In this document: piece by piece, positions 40,576 to 57,175 of the stretch
Position numbering within the stretch: position 1 is the first letter of the stretch
Layout: each line of letters opens with the position of its first letter
Assembly (NCBI GenBank): GCA_963070105.1
Contig: OY718808.1
Location: forward strand, 5,495,738 to 5,559,737
Origin: Litomosoides sigmodontis
Taxonomy: Eukaryota; Nematoda; Chromadorea; Rhabditida; Onchocercidae
Length of the DNA stretch: 64,000 nt
Direction of reading: 5' to 3'
The notes under the pieces: model-generated
Told to the model about the DNA's origin: nothing
Seen by the model: only the letters and a program-made list of their open reading frames with translations
The model's database searches: none
Program-made: the position numbers and the translations under genes

Positions 40576-42725
40576 ATGAAAATTTGAATTCATTTAAATG
40601 GAAGGCTAACACATAAATTAATGTGTTTCTTGCTGTTGAAGTAGCTATAAAACGGATTGCGAAAGCTATTTCCACAGAAGCGCAGAAGGATGATTTTGAC
40701 AAATGTGTTTTGAAAATGTGAAAATTTTGGACTTTTTGCTTATTTACGACCGATCTTCTTTCCCACACTAACGCGATTAGAAGGAAAATTTGTCCTTTCC
40801 CGAAGTAGCCTTCTTGTGTTTGTTAATTATTGAACCGAAATGTCTATTCATATCCATTTAAAATGGCAATAAATGAAAGTGCACATCCGCTAGTTTTATT
40901 GCAAAGCAATTGCGAAGCTCTTCTCACCCTGAAATTTAACATAGTTGGCAATTTTAATATATCTCGAAATAATTTACTCCTTTATTTTACACATTTTTTC
41001 CTTTATAAAGTAAACGTTTTAGTAAACAGATTTTATCTTAAATTTCGTTTCAATTTCAATTGCACAGTCATGGAATTTGTTTGTTGCCATGGATTCGCTA
41101 TATTCTATTTTGTTAAACTTAAGGTTGTGAGCAGTGATCTTATATGAAGGAAATTCTAGCAGTTGAATGAAGTTGACGGTAAATTTAAAATTGAAGAGAA
41201 GGTCTCTCCTTCCTCATTGCAGATGAAGTGACCTGAAACTTTTCCTTTCACAACTCACGTCTCTTTATGTTAATAATTCTCGTGGATTTCCTTACATCCT
41301 CTGATAGTTATTTCATTTCGTAGAACACTTAATAGCCATTAATATTCACATTCATTTCGGTTAAATGACAAACTTCAGCTTGTTGACTAATTGAAGCAGC
41401 ATAGCGTGTGGAAGTCTCCATTCTATCACTTCTAGCACTTTTTCAGCTATATCATCGACTCTTCAAAATCCACACCAAGGTTCTTTACATGTCATGCTAT
41501 GAACAATTCACAACTTCGATTTCTCAAAGGTGAAGTTTGTATGGTTGAGAAAAAACCAGGTGAATTGCATCAGAGTATACGTCTACTCAGACTCCCAGAA
41601 AGCACAACGAGATGAAGCAAAACTAACGAATACGTGAGGGACAAGTTCTATTTCAGTCGCATTATAGCATGCCTTGGTTATTCAATTAGTGGAAAAGAGC
41701 TCAGTTGCACTGCGACATAATTCTGAAGTGCTAAAGCAATGAAACACACCAGTAGCAGTGCATCGGTATAATAATGGTTGACAGAGACACTGCAAATATT
41801 ACTCTCATAAAGCCAAGCAATATAGCTCCTTCAAAATTCTCTTCCATATATATTCACACACTGTATGAACTGTAAACATACAATTAACAATAATTCCATC
41901 CGACTCAGAGTTTTAAAGTGTATATCATCATTTAAGATGAAATTATCGAGCATAAGGCACCCCTCCTCAAATCTTCTGTTTCATTTCATGGATAAATATC
42001 TGTACTTTCGATACTATAATTTTGCAATAAACTCGTGCTGGAAATCACCTTAAAATTTCGAAAGACCAAATTGGCGAAAGGATATGTTTGCTAATTCTTT
42101 GAAAAATATTATTGTGATTAAACTGTTCAACATCTTTTGTTTCTTGCTTTCATAATATAAAATTTGCATTACCCAAATCACTTTATGAATGCCTTTCAGT
42201 ATGACATGGTCTTTACATTTTGCTACAGTTTATTTATACATCATCAATATTTGTTCTTACAAGCAAATTGTTAGCAAAATTTCTCTCCACAAAATTTTAT
42301 ATAGACTACTCTCGTTTTAGAAACAAATTCGATTTCCGAGATAAGCATGTCTGTCATGGGAGAATTAAATTTGCGGAAGCCTTGTCTCACGTATTGATAG
42401 GAGAATGACCAACATGCTATGGCCCGAAACACGACAATGAAAATCGGGAAAACAAGCAACCACTACGTTAGAATTAGTTGTCCGAATAGATGACTGATTA
42501 ATACAGCTGCTGTTGAACAATTAGTACATGGATGTCACTTTCATAAAAGAAATGGAAAAAATTACACAGAATCAATTTCTGAAAAATCTCTTCTTAAAAT
42601 ACAACCACCGCTCAAAACTGGATAATCATGCATGATTATCGCAATAATTTTTACAGATATATGTTACTGCATGATATTTTACCAGTAAGAAAATGGAATA
42701 TTGTCAGTACGTGTAAAGATGCCAA
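40576..42725. other. Spacer between NCKX and GHITM (convergent genes)
   Basis: This holds the 3' regions of two converging genes. AATAAA at 40868-40873 could serve NCKX. No supported exon; the many 60-codon frames are AT-rich and without similarity. Confidence 0.45.
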
Positions 42726-45708
42726 TTATCGTTTTCTGCTACCCTGCATGCCCATCATTATTGTTGCCATCCGAATAAAAATGTTTAAAACATCTGCGTA
42801 AATGGACATTTGTCTGAAATGTGACGCACATTCCCAAAAAGGAACAAATCAACTTTTGTTGTCCTTTTAACTTATCTTTCCTTTTAGGTTTAAAACTGAA
42901 CAAAATAAAACATGCTTTCACACACTGCATGTGTTTGGTTACTACTCTTTAACTTTATTGAAATAGTAGCGACACCCAACGCTTGAAAAATGAAAACGAC
43001 AAAACAAACTTACGCATTAATCGGATCAAATCGACGCATTTTTGGCATAGCAATATCATAATATCCAGCACCAATACTGCCGTAATATCCGGGCTTATAG
43101 AACTGTTCTTCACTTGTACCCGAAATCGGATACATCTGCGCCCGTTTAATAACAAATTGTGTGTCAAATAATAAAAACAGCGAAAAGAGTATCAGACCGC
43201 CATAAAGAGAAACTGACATTAGACCTAAAAATGTCGTTTTTTTCAACCCTAAGTGAATATATAATTAAATATTGTTTAGGATGATTTCTCGCTCTATTTT
43301 AGATGCGATAGTTGATAAAAAGTTATGGATGAAACATACTTGCACCCAGTGCAGATGTAGGAGGAAGAAAGAAGGTTCCAATGGACGATGCAAAAACAAC
43401 ACCAAGTGCCATAGCTAATGCACCTCCCATCATCAGAAACTTTTCAGAAGGTGCTGTAAAAGCAATAGTCGACAGTCCTGAAAATTTTAGATTAATTGTT
43501 TGCATCTGGTGAGAATAACTAAAAGATTTCAATAAAGTATTCTATAAATATGTAATTTCATAGTAACCAAATTGTAACAATAGTAGTAATATTAGTAGAA
43601 TTAATGCACTCTACAACGGGAACACGACGATAACATTCGTTTAAGCTATTCGTAGAGTAATGTAAAATCAAAATCAGCCAAAATTAGCAGATACTAACAT
43701 AACTAAAATTAGCCGCATGACGCGTGGCTTACCCAAATATTAAATGAAACGAATGAAAATTATCGTGTTACTATGACGCTAATATTACTTTATTTCCATT
43801 TAAAGCTTCTTGAAATACAACCCTACATTAAAAAATTAATCAGAAAAAATTACCTGCCACGATAGCAGCAGTATACCACGCAGCTCTCATAGCTAACGGA
43901 CCACCCATCAAACAAACTGGTCCTATGAACGCACCCATCAAGCCTGCATGCAAAATCCAGGCTGCATGTTTCAGCAATGTATTATCGTAATCGATAAGTG
44001 ATACGGCGATACCGCTTGCCATTACAACTACCATTGAGATAAATGGCGACTAAATGCGACCAACAATAAATAAACATGAAGCAAATAAACCTGATTTTTT
44101 TCCAAATCAATCCCACTCCACTAACTACTTATATATTCTTATATTGCATGTTCTTTCTTGTTGATTGGTGAAATGATAGCAGTATTTTTAGAAGGTATGT
44201 CCTTTATGACATTACTGTATAGGTTATAATTTAGCTTTAGAAGTTACCGACAGCTATAAAAACTGTTACCATGCTAAAAAAAACTCAGTGCATTTAATCT
44301 GTAGTTACGTAAGACTATGATTACTGAATGAAACAGATAATTTCCACACTATTTAGGATAAATTTCTTATCGTGGGATATCGCTTGCTTGCGACAGTATT
44401 CGAATAATCTGCGATTGTAACAGAAGCTGTTGCTGTTTTAGTTCAACGAAAAAAACTCATATATGGAAAAATGAGTGAAAAGCTTACTCCCATTATTAAA
44501 CGTGAAATCTGAAACGATCTCGACGCTGCCACGGCTGTAGCTCCTGTTATACCAAGCGATGCAAACAAATATCCGTATGTTGCCTTTATACGGTCACGTA
44601 CATATGCCGGCCAGGTCCTTAAAAAAACGCTACTTCAGATCACACAAAAGTACCCATCTCTACTTTATAATTTACTTCACCTTATTTCTTTCAGCAATCA
44701 CTACAGCTTTCTTCATATTTTATAAATGTTAGAAATATTAGTCTTCGCATTATAAGCAAAAAAAGCACATCTAGCTAGAAATAATATATATTCTTCTGAG
44801 ATTTTTTGCAAATATTACAGTTCTGGATAGGAAACATAATAAAAATCGTAGCAGAGTAGAAAGATGTCCGAATGAATAAAATGAAGGAAGGAAATTGACT
44901 AGAGCTCAAGAAGTGAAAGGATATTCATATTTCGCACTTTAAATAATTAACAACTAAAATACAGAAAAACACAACTAACCCTGATTGTATTAAGATGCTC
45001 TGACCTTCTTTCGAAAGACCCAATCCGTAATAGCATAACGCACCAATGCCAAGCAATGATGCCCCAGCTGCTGCTGCACTACCATACATATATGCTGGAA
45101 TATGTGTTAAGTCTAGAATAAGAAACAAAAAGAATTAGGTCTCAAAAATGTAAAGCAAATAGTAAAAATAATAACAGTTTGAAGTGCAATAATTTCAACT
45201 AACGTTTTCCTGTTGTAGGCCCCATAAGACGTTCTTTCAATGTTGCACGTGTAGCGCTTCCAATTCCATAGCTCTGAAGAGATTAATAATTTCTAATATA
45301 AAGAGTACTATGAGATTCAAAAAAATATGGGTAATAATTCGTTGTAAAAGATGAGTGTATTCAATAAAGTATCAGCGACATTAGCACATGCACATATTGT
45401 ATTTAAAATTAAACCAAAAGTTGCTCGACATCACTGGAATACCTAATATTTAACCTAGTAATTGCTCGATATCACTGGAATATCTAACATTTAACCGTTA
45501 TAAAAATTTTTAGTGATAAGTCATTCGTTTTTTACTTTTAATTTTCAAGAACGAGTTAATTTTTAGTTCGATAACTAACTCCTTCAGCTACTCGACGTCC
45601 AGTATATCGTACAGAATTATAGGTCGTTTTTGAGAAATAACGGAAAGCCACAACAACATTGTTGGACAGCTGCAGTGATGGTGATCCGCAGAATAATCTC
45701 GACAGCAT
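42726..45708 (-). CDS. GHITM: GHITM/TMBIM5, mitochondrial inner-membrane Bax-inhibitor-family protein
   Basis: Eight exons join in phase to 372 residues: 45708-45580, 45273-45204, 45112-44980, 44617-44488, 44049-43854, 43477-43340, 43248-43014 and 42813-42726. Human GHITM is 345. The family member TMBIM5 is reported as a Ca2+/H+ exchanger of the inner membrane that supports cristae and binds the m-AAA protease. Exon 1 is a basic presequence (MLSRLFCG, AFRYFSKTTY). Recognisable blocks follow: LGIGALCYYGLGLSKE, WPAYVRDRIKATYGYL, HAAWILHAGLMGAFIGP, GGPLAMRAAWYTA, APSEKFLMMGG, FASSIGTFFLPP and YGGLILFSLFLLFDTQ. The C-terminus is SIYADVLNIFIRMAT. The two acidic positions of the Bax-inhibitor fold are kept (D294 in LLFDTQ, D351 in SIYAD). 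It shares strand with BOLA1, about 1.15 kb downstream of it. The closing RKR is basic, as in homologues. Confidence 0.95.
45421..45496. repeat. Imperfect tandem duplication in GHITM intron 1
   Basis: Two copies with a 41-bp period, each beginning TTGCTCGA and containing ATCACTGGAATA, with a few substitutions. Confidence 0.85.
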
Positions 45709-46861
45709 TATTACACTGTGTGAATCTGCAAAAATTGAATTTAAGTTGAAAAGTCACAATTAGTTGAGTTTCTTCATCTGCTAGTGATCCAGTAGGGTGG
45801 GGAGAACGATATATTAACTGAAAATTAAAACTAAAAAAAGACATCAGAAAATAACCTGAGCAACTACAAAGTTTTTAGTTGCGCTGAAACTACTACCTTC
45901 ACCTGCAAAGTAACCCACCCCAACAAGACATCTCAATACCACGCACACTGTCAACACGCTTACGCACCAGCACTCGAGCCCAGGATTCTCGAACCGTAGG
46001 TGGGAGCGGTATGAAATGATGCTGTCCAAACGACATCATGAAACTCGAAATGCCCGAGCGGTAAATGCCAGCAATATGCATCGAAGTGATTTGTGTAATA
46101 GCTAGGTAGGTGGAGGTTGATTCGAAGTTGTCGTAAAAGTTGAAGAAATTAAAGCAAACAGAATTCTCAGGAACACTCACTTTCAATATATCTTTCTTCT
46201 TTTTACGCTTACAAACTTTGAAATAAAGTAGGTTCAATAATTTCATCGCCCTGTTTGTTCCGATTATCAATGTGGTGTAGACACATGAAGGGGACATTTT
46301 TTAAGAAGCCATTCTAAGAATTGTAGGATATGGTTGATTAAAATGGTCAAATCCCGTCATGTACTGCACGAATTGAAATCTGTATTTGTCGATCCACCTA
46401 TTAACCCACATGGCAGCGTATAAAATAGAAAACACATTCACTGTAGGTAGGGATAACTAATAACTAATGGAATGATGAGTAACAGAATCTTCATCCGCAA
46501 TACAGTATTTGTTCAAAGTATGGTAAAAATATCAGTGCCTCCAATGCCTCCAACATTAGTGTCCCCAACATTTCTATGAAGTGTACCTGTTTGAAATATT
46601 GATGATTTTGTATTCAACCACTTTACGTCGTATAATAACATAACTTGAAATACAAAGTGGCATTCTCTAGACGAAAATAATAAATTTAAACAGCTTTGCC
46701 TGAATTTAAGAGTCCTCTATACTATCACACGTAATTCTAACTTTATATACTGAATGTGTTGCGTTTTAAAACTCCATATAATTATGATTTTACTCTACAT
46801 AATTACTCTTCCACTCAGTATATCACATGTCTTACTGCAATGATTTCAAGAGTAAGTAGTG
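45709..46861. other. Spacer between BOLA1 and GHITM
   Basis: It contains the GHITM promoter and leader and the BOLA1 3' end. A minus-strand frame through 46081-45984 (MHIAGIYRSG, then FGQHHFIPLPPT) reaches a strong GTAAGC donor. It has no identified partner exon and is not called as a gene. Confidence 0.4.
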
Positions 46862-47882
46862 TTATTTGGAAATGCGTTCTTTATGACTATGGGCGCATTT
46901 TGGTGGAACCGTTGGTGGATCACTACTGAATTGTGATGTAGCGTAGGCATCGATACGGAGTGCATGCACTGGTCCTGCCAGTTCTTCCCGTAAACAGTTA
47001 TTGACAAGACGATGCATCTGAAACACAAAAAATCAGCCACATTGGCTAGCACCGGAAAGCATGGAAACTGATTTACCAAAGGCTATCTGATGACTTGATT
47101 AATGTAGAACAAGCACGCACCAGCGATGTTATCTACTTATAGATGAGAATAGATTAGCTTCAAATACTGATCTTTGCTACCAAAGTATTGCAGTGGAAAT
47201 GCAGTGACATCGCCGGTTAGGAAATAAAAGCTTATGGAGTCCAATAAAAATTTTTTTAATGTAAGCTAAGTCCTTCTGTAATAACTGGAACAAAATTTCT
47301 CAGAAAAGTTTTAAACTAATGCGGAGGTTGCCAGGACTGTCACAAATCCTCACCTGTACAGTTTTCAACCCTTCAAAATTGCTGGATGCAATCTGCACAT
47401 AAAAATGCCTCTCATCGTTATCCTGACCAGCGTGGCTATGACTTTCACATTCCACTTTCAAATATGTTGGCTAAAATAAAGCTAGGAAATTTTGCTCAAG
47501 TAACTTTATGCTATCACAGCCTGAAATATTTATTTAATATCCCTCGGAGGGATACTGTGTAAATGCACAAAATCATCAGTTTTTTTATGGCTGTGATAAC
47601 CTGTATGAGCCTAAAATGCGAAATAAAATTTATCCTTCATTTTAAAGCGGCAAAACTTTTGATACACGTTCTCTGATACACGCCGATAAGATGAAGTTTA
47701 CATACACTGAACTCAATTTTATGATGAAGCTTACATACACTGAACTCAATTTTATGCCCTTATTTTCATCATTAAACAAATAAGGAAACCTTAAAGTCTG
47801 TCTGGAGCCTTTGTACAATTCGATCCTTTACAGGTCCATATCGTGCCACACATATATGAATTGCTTTTCTGGACAACAACAT
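46862..47882 (-). CDS. BOLA1: BolA-like protein (BOLA1 type), mitochondrial
   Basis: Three exons (47882-47790, 47470-47354, 47017-46862), all in phase 0, give 121 residues. BolA proteins pair with monothiol glutaredoxins around a shared Fe-S cluster; BOLA1 works in mitochondria in Fe-S assembly and redox balance. The start MLLSRKAIHICVARYG is short, basic and free of acidic residues, which fits import. The BolA core runs from GPVKDRIVQRLQ through LKVECESHSHAG (the loop before the second strand) and ERHFYVQIASSNFEGLKTVQ to MHRLVNNCLREELAGPVHAL. The His of MHRLV is the conserved helix histidine that can bind the cluster. The tail after DAYATSQF is a Pro/His-rich extension. Divergent from SPG7 across about 770 bp, so the two may share a promoter region. 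Confidence 0.95.
47690..47755. repeat. 33-bp tandem duplication in BOLA1 intron 1
   Basis: Two nearly identical copies at 47690 and 47723, each reading GATGAAG-T/C-TTACATACACT and then GAACTCAATTTTAT. They differ by one substitution. Confidence 0.9.
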
Positions 47883-48131
47883 AGCATAGCCTGAGTCAAC
47901 CGTCTGATGCTCTTGGAACGTATCCGAACTTCTAAGTGGAAGTGGGGTCTTGAAAACTTAAACCGTGAATTACCCAACTGGCGTAAGTCATAAGACAGGA
48001 AGTTCCCGTGGGTTCTAAAAGGTATTCCTTAGATTAGAGTATCTTTCTGTTTTTAAATTCAATTGAAACTAGAATTAAAAGACGTAGAAATGACCGAATA
48101 AGGGAAAAGCTGAATACTTCGTTAACTCTTA

Positions 48132-48148
48132 CCCCCCCCCCCCCCCCC
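48132..48148. repeat. Poly-C tract
   Basis: Seventeen consecutive C residues followed by T and four more C, in the BOLA1-SPG7 divergent spacer. It is unusual in such AT-rich DNA and prone to length error. Confidence 0.9.
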
Positions 48149-48156
48149 TCCCCAAC

Positions 48157-48228
48157 ATGGCATCTCCTAACGAAGCAGATCAATCTTATTCGGCGTATAT
48201 GACTAAAACTAAAGTTCCTGACACGTAA
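48157..48228 (+). CDS. Short open frame or possible first exon in the divergent spacer
   Basis: An ATG just after the poly-C tract opens 23 codons (MASPNEADQSYSAYMTKTK and on) and stops at a TAA that overlaps a strong GTAAGTA donor. It could be a first exon whose downstream partner I cannot match in phase, an upstream ORF in the SPG7 leader, or chance. Confidence 0.2.
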   Translation: MASPNEADQSYSAYMTKTKVPDT

Positions 48229-48651
48229 GTACGGGTTGACTGCAATATTTATGTTAACTTGAACTAATGGACAGGTGCACCTCGATATTTTTCCTTCTCA
48301 TTTGTTGATAAGTTTGCCGGGAAAGTTGAAGGACTGTTTGTTTGGAGCGTGTTGGTGGATGTGATCGTGGTAACATTTCAGGTCCTTTAATGGTTATATT
48401 TGATAGCAAAGTGCGAAAAAGGAGATGACAAATTTTTGCATGGGGTAAGTCTGATTGTCACTGTCCGATTGTTGTAACTGAAAAATACTTCCATTGGATT
48501 TGCCCTTCTCCATGAAGTATGAATAATTTTTAAGAGCTGTTGTTCTGATTTGTTGCTAATCCCTATCGTAACTTTTGGTACATTCAGTGCACTACAAGCT
48601 TACGTGTTTCAAAAAATTTTGAAACAAACAATAATAAAGGTGACATTTTAG

Positions 48652-54058
<5,407 letters not shown>

Positions 54059-54201
54059 CGGTGTAGTGTAATTTTAATTAGGATAGAATTATGTATTCTC
54101 ATTTGATTCTGTTATTTTCGTTTTTTTTTTACAGTAATTTAATATTGTCTTTTTATGTCAATCTTACTGCTGCCGTTGAATCTGATTGTTGTTATAACCT
54201 A

Positions 54202-54207
54202 AATAAA
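54202..54207 (+). terminator. Polyadenylation signal of SPG7
   Basis: AATAAA lies about 145 bp after the stop codon of the paraplegin gene. Confidence 0.5.
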
Positions 54208-54920
54208 AATCAAGAAAAAAGACCCTGTAAATTGAGCAATTCTGATAATTAGTCATTCTGAGGTAAACTAAGGCATATGATTTCAATTTTGTTTTACTTG
54301 ACACTTTAATCAACTTCTATTTTTTCCGTATTGTGATGTTATAGTTTGACCCATAAGTTAAGCATGAACGTATATAATCTTGTTTAATATTATTGGGGTG
54401 GTAGCTGCTTCTTGAACACTTCTTTTTATTGCGTGTGGAGTAATAAAAATCTCCTTCGTAAACTTTAATATGTCATATAAAGTTGTTCCTTTGGACATAA
54501 ACTTCGACCAGTCAGTATCCGAAATGTTCAAAACTTACAGTCACTTATATTTGAGCGCAGTCGTAATTCTGTCTTGTCCATGAAGTTTGGTCGTTGAGGT
54601 GTGTTGCAGAAAACTTTAATTTCTTGGATGTTTGAAATGTTTGTTGATCGACTCCAAGAAAAGAACTTCAGGTTTTCGTATTGATGAGCGTTAGCGCTCG
54701 AGTTCAACTTTACGGTCATGTTTTATCATACACCAATCCACCAATGAAGATTTTTCTGGGCAAAAAAATGAAAACAAAGAAAAGTAGTGATTAAATTCGG
54801 TGTATTGTAGCAAGACTTGTCGAGAAATCCGAGGCCTAGCGGGAAATACGTCCATTGTAACTATTGCATGTAATGTGCCACTCATTGATTACTCAACCAG
54901 ACTGTTTCCCGCGTCTGTCA
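54208..54920. other. Intergenic region, no gene seen
   Basis: Two short minus-strand frames (54528-54719, 54691-54885) show no similarity. Confidence 0.4.
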
Positions 54921-54992
54921 CCAATCCGTGTTCATGTCAACCAATCACTCAGTGTCTGTGACCCGCCCCTCTCATTCAACTATATATATAAA
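54921..54992 (+). promoter_or_regulatory. Promoter-like cluster: CCAAT, CCAAT, GC box, TATA
   Basis: CCAAT occurs at 54921-54925 and 54941-54945, CCCGCCCC at 54962-54969, and TATATATATAAA at 54981-54992. The elements start about 20 bp apart and are in the order of a classical animal core promoter. A GC-rich stretch follows at about 55025-55150, then a possible donor (AAAGTAAGC) at about 55313. No coding exon was found behind it, so the transcript, if any, is unknown. Confidence 0.4.
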
Positions 54993-56830
54993 TGTGTAGA
55001 TCAAGTTTCAAGGAAGTAGGCATTCTTCTTGTATGGAACCAGGGGGGTCGGGCGGGAGAGGTTCTCGGAGAGGATAGTCGGTCGTCTCAAGAAGGACTGT
55101 CAGTGCTGCTGGTGTTCTCGTTGTTGTGGGGGGTGAACCGATAGTTCGACTGCGCTCACAAGCATCGACCAACCAAGCACAAACTCAGGAAGATTTATGT
55201 ATGTGACATGCTTTTGCTTCACTTCAGAAGTAATATACAAGGAGAGTAATAGGTGGAAATTTTCATTGCTCAATTTCGTTTGCGTCCAATTTTAGAGGAA
55301 TTGAGCTGCGCCAAAGTAAGCTGCACTTATGCACCAAAAAAATTCATCGGAAGAACTCTGAACTTCCCCGCCGCTAATATTTGTAGCTTCCTTGCCAACA
55401 TTTACATGATTATATGAAGTTCCTGTTAACCACATTTACCTTTCCAAAACCACTTGAACACTTCGCCCACAACATCGGAGTTTCTTGGAGTCGGGTTTTT
55501 TTGTCCAGCTAATATTTAGACTTGGATAACTGGATGGAACGATTCATTTATTGAAAATAGTCTCAATCTTGCTAGAAAACCTTGACATGCTTACCTAATT
55601 GAAAAGTCAAAAAAGGAAGTCATCAAGTTTTATCATGCTGAACTTGAACTTGTTAATGAAAATTGCACTGACTTCATGGATTGCAAACTTTAGATATCGT
55701 TATGTACTTCTTTTATAGACTTCTATATTACTGCGGCATGTTTAAATTTGTTAGCATTAAATTACGAACTTTTAAACTCAAATAAAGGGATATATTTCTT
55801 TTCTTTCAACCGTTTATCGTTAAGCATGATAAATGGATTACATCGGCTTGAATCAATCTTCTTTAGTGACGCAAAGGGAGGGAGAGAGAGAGAGTTAAAT
55901 TCATTATTCGATATTTAACAAGTTTTAAAATAATCAATGAAGGGAGTGCACAGAAACCCGGTCACTTGAACAATCGCTATTCCATTCATTGTGCTAACTT
56001 TCGCAGAGTTCAAAATATTTGCTGTTGAAGTGCTCAAATTTCCATCAAAATGCCGTCGATATCGAATTGCTTTCAGTTAATGTTTGCATAGCATTGTGTG
56101 AAAATTCAATGATCGTCCCATTACACATTCCAAATATTAGCTTTATCGATTAAATTAAAATCATTTCGATGTATAAGCGGAGAATGCGAATTAGTTGGGA
56201 TGAATTTGAAAATTCATTTTTTCCCTCTGTTTATTTCATATGGATAGATTCCACTTAATGCGTTGTGCGTTTTGAAGAGAATTCCTAGTTTGATTGGGAA
56301 TGATTTTCTGAAAAATTAATTTTGTAAAAAAACACCGCAACATTTTGTAATGTCAATTTAGTTGTGAAAGATAAGAATCAGTCAGCAACGTGTCTCCCCT
56401 CCACCGTCTCTGCTCAGCTTTCTCTTCCTCTTTCACATTCCTTTTTTTCAAATTTCAATGAAAGTGCCGGAATAATTCCTGAAAGGTTCAATAGTTGACT
56501 GAATGTCATTTTTGTGTGACTCTCTGTGGCAGTCATTTTTTCCTCCGCGAAGTATTCATTCATATATTGCAAACATTGTTTGATTTTACTGAAATACTCC
56601 AACAGTAAGCGTCGTGTCTCCGCTGCCACTTTGTCCTTCCGATAGATTGCTCTTCCACGCGTAGGTAGTTCAGGTCGTCACGGTTTCTTCAAGACTTTTT
56701 TGCTTCTCTTTCACGCACACCCTCTTCTTCGCTGAAACAATGCTCTTCTTTAATTGTAGTGCAAAATGCCTTCGTCACGCCACTGTGATGCCTGTGCAAG
56801 GCCTGTTTGCCATGCCAATACTACTCCTCT

Positions 56831-56870
56831 CACACACACGCAGACACACACACACACACACACGCACACG
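56831..56870. repeat. Imperfect (AC)n microsatellite
   Basis: A run of AC units interrupted by single G substitutions. Confidence 0.85.
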
Positions 56871-57137
56871 GCGAGAATGCTAATGCCAAACAACAAAACG
56901 AAATCTGTTGAACGAAATCGATCTGCAGGAGCGTTTAGTTGATAGGTGGTGGTACACCATCATCAGATTGATAGATATGCGATTTAAGCAATCCGCCTCA
57001 ACGTTTCTGAAAGTTGGGAAGCGATTTGATTTAGATCAGGTTAGATCAGAATATTGCCTGTCTCAGGTGTAACGAGAATCATTTGATGCTTTCACAGTGT
57101 GAGATCAATCTATTTCATCTGTGGCGTCGGACGATAG

Positions 57138-57140
<3 letters not shown>

Positions 57141-57172
<32 letters not shown>
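57141..57172. repeat. (AC)n microsatellite
   Basis: Sixteen uninterrupted AC units. Confidence 0.95.

Positions 57173-57175
<3 letters not shown>

Noticed and set aside
45960..45990. GGTTCGAGAATCC on the minus strand as a tRNA B-box
   Set aside because: Spacing inside the loop is wrong and no cloverleaf forms around it.
45984..46297. Minus-strand frame upstream of GHITM ending at a GTAAGC donor
   Set aside because: GHITM already has a complete presequence exon at 45708; no downstream exon fits this donor in phase with known sequence.
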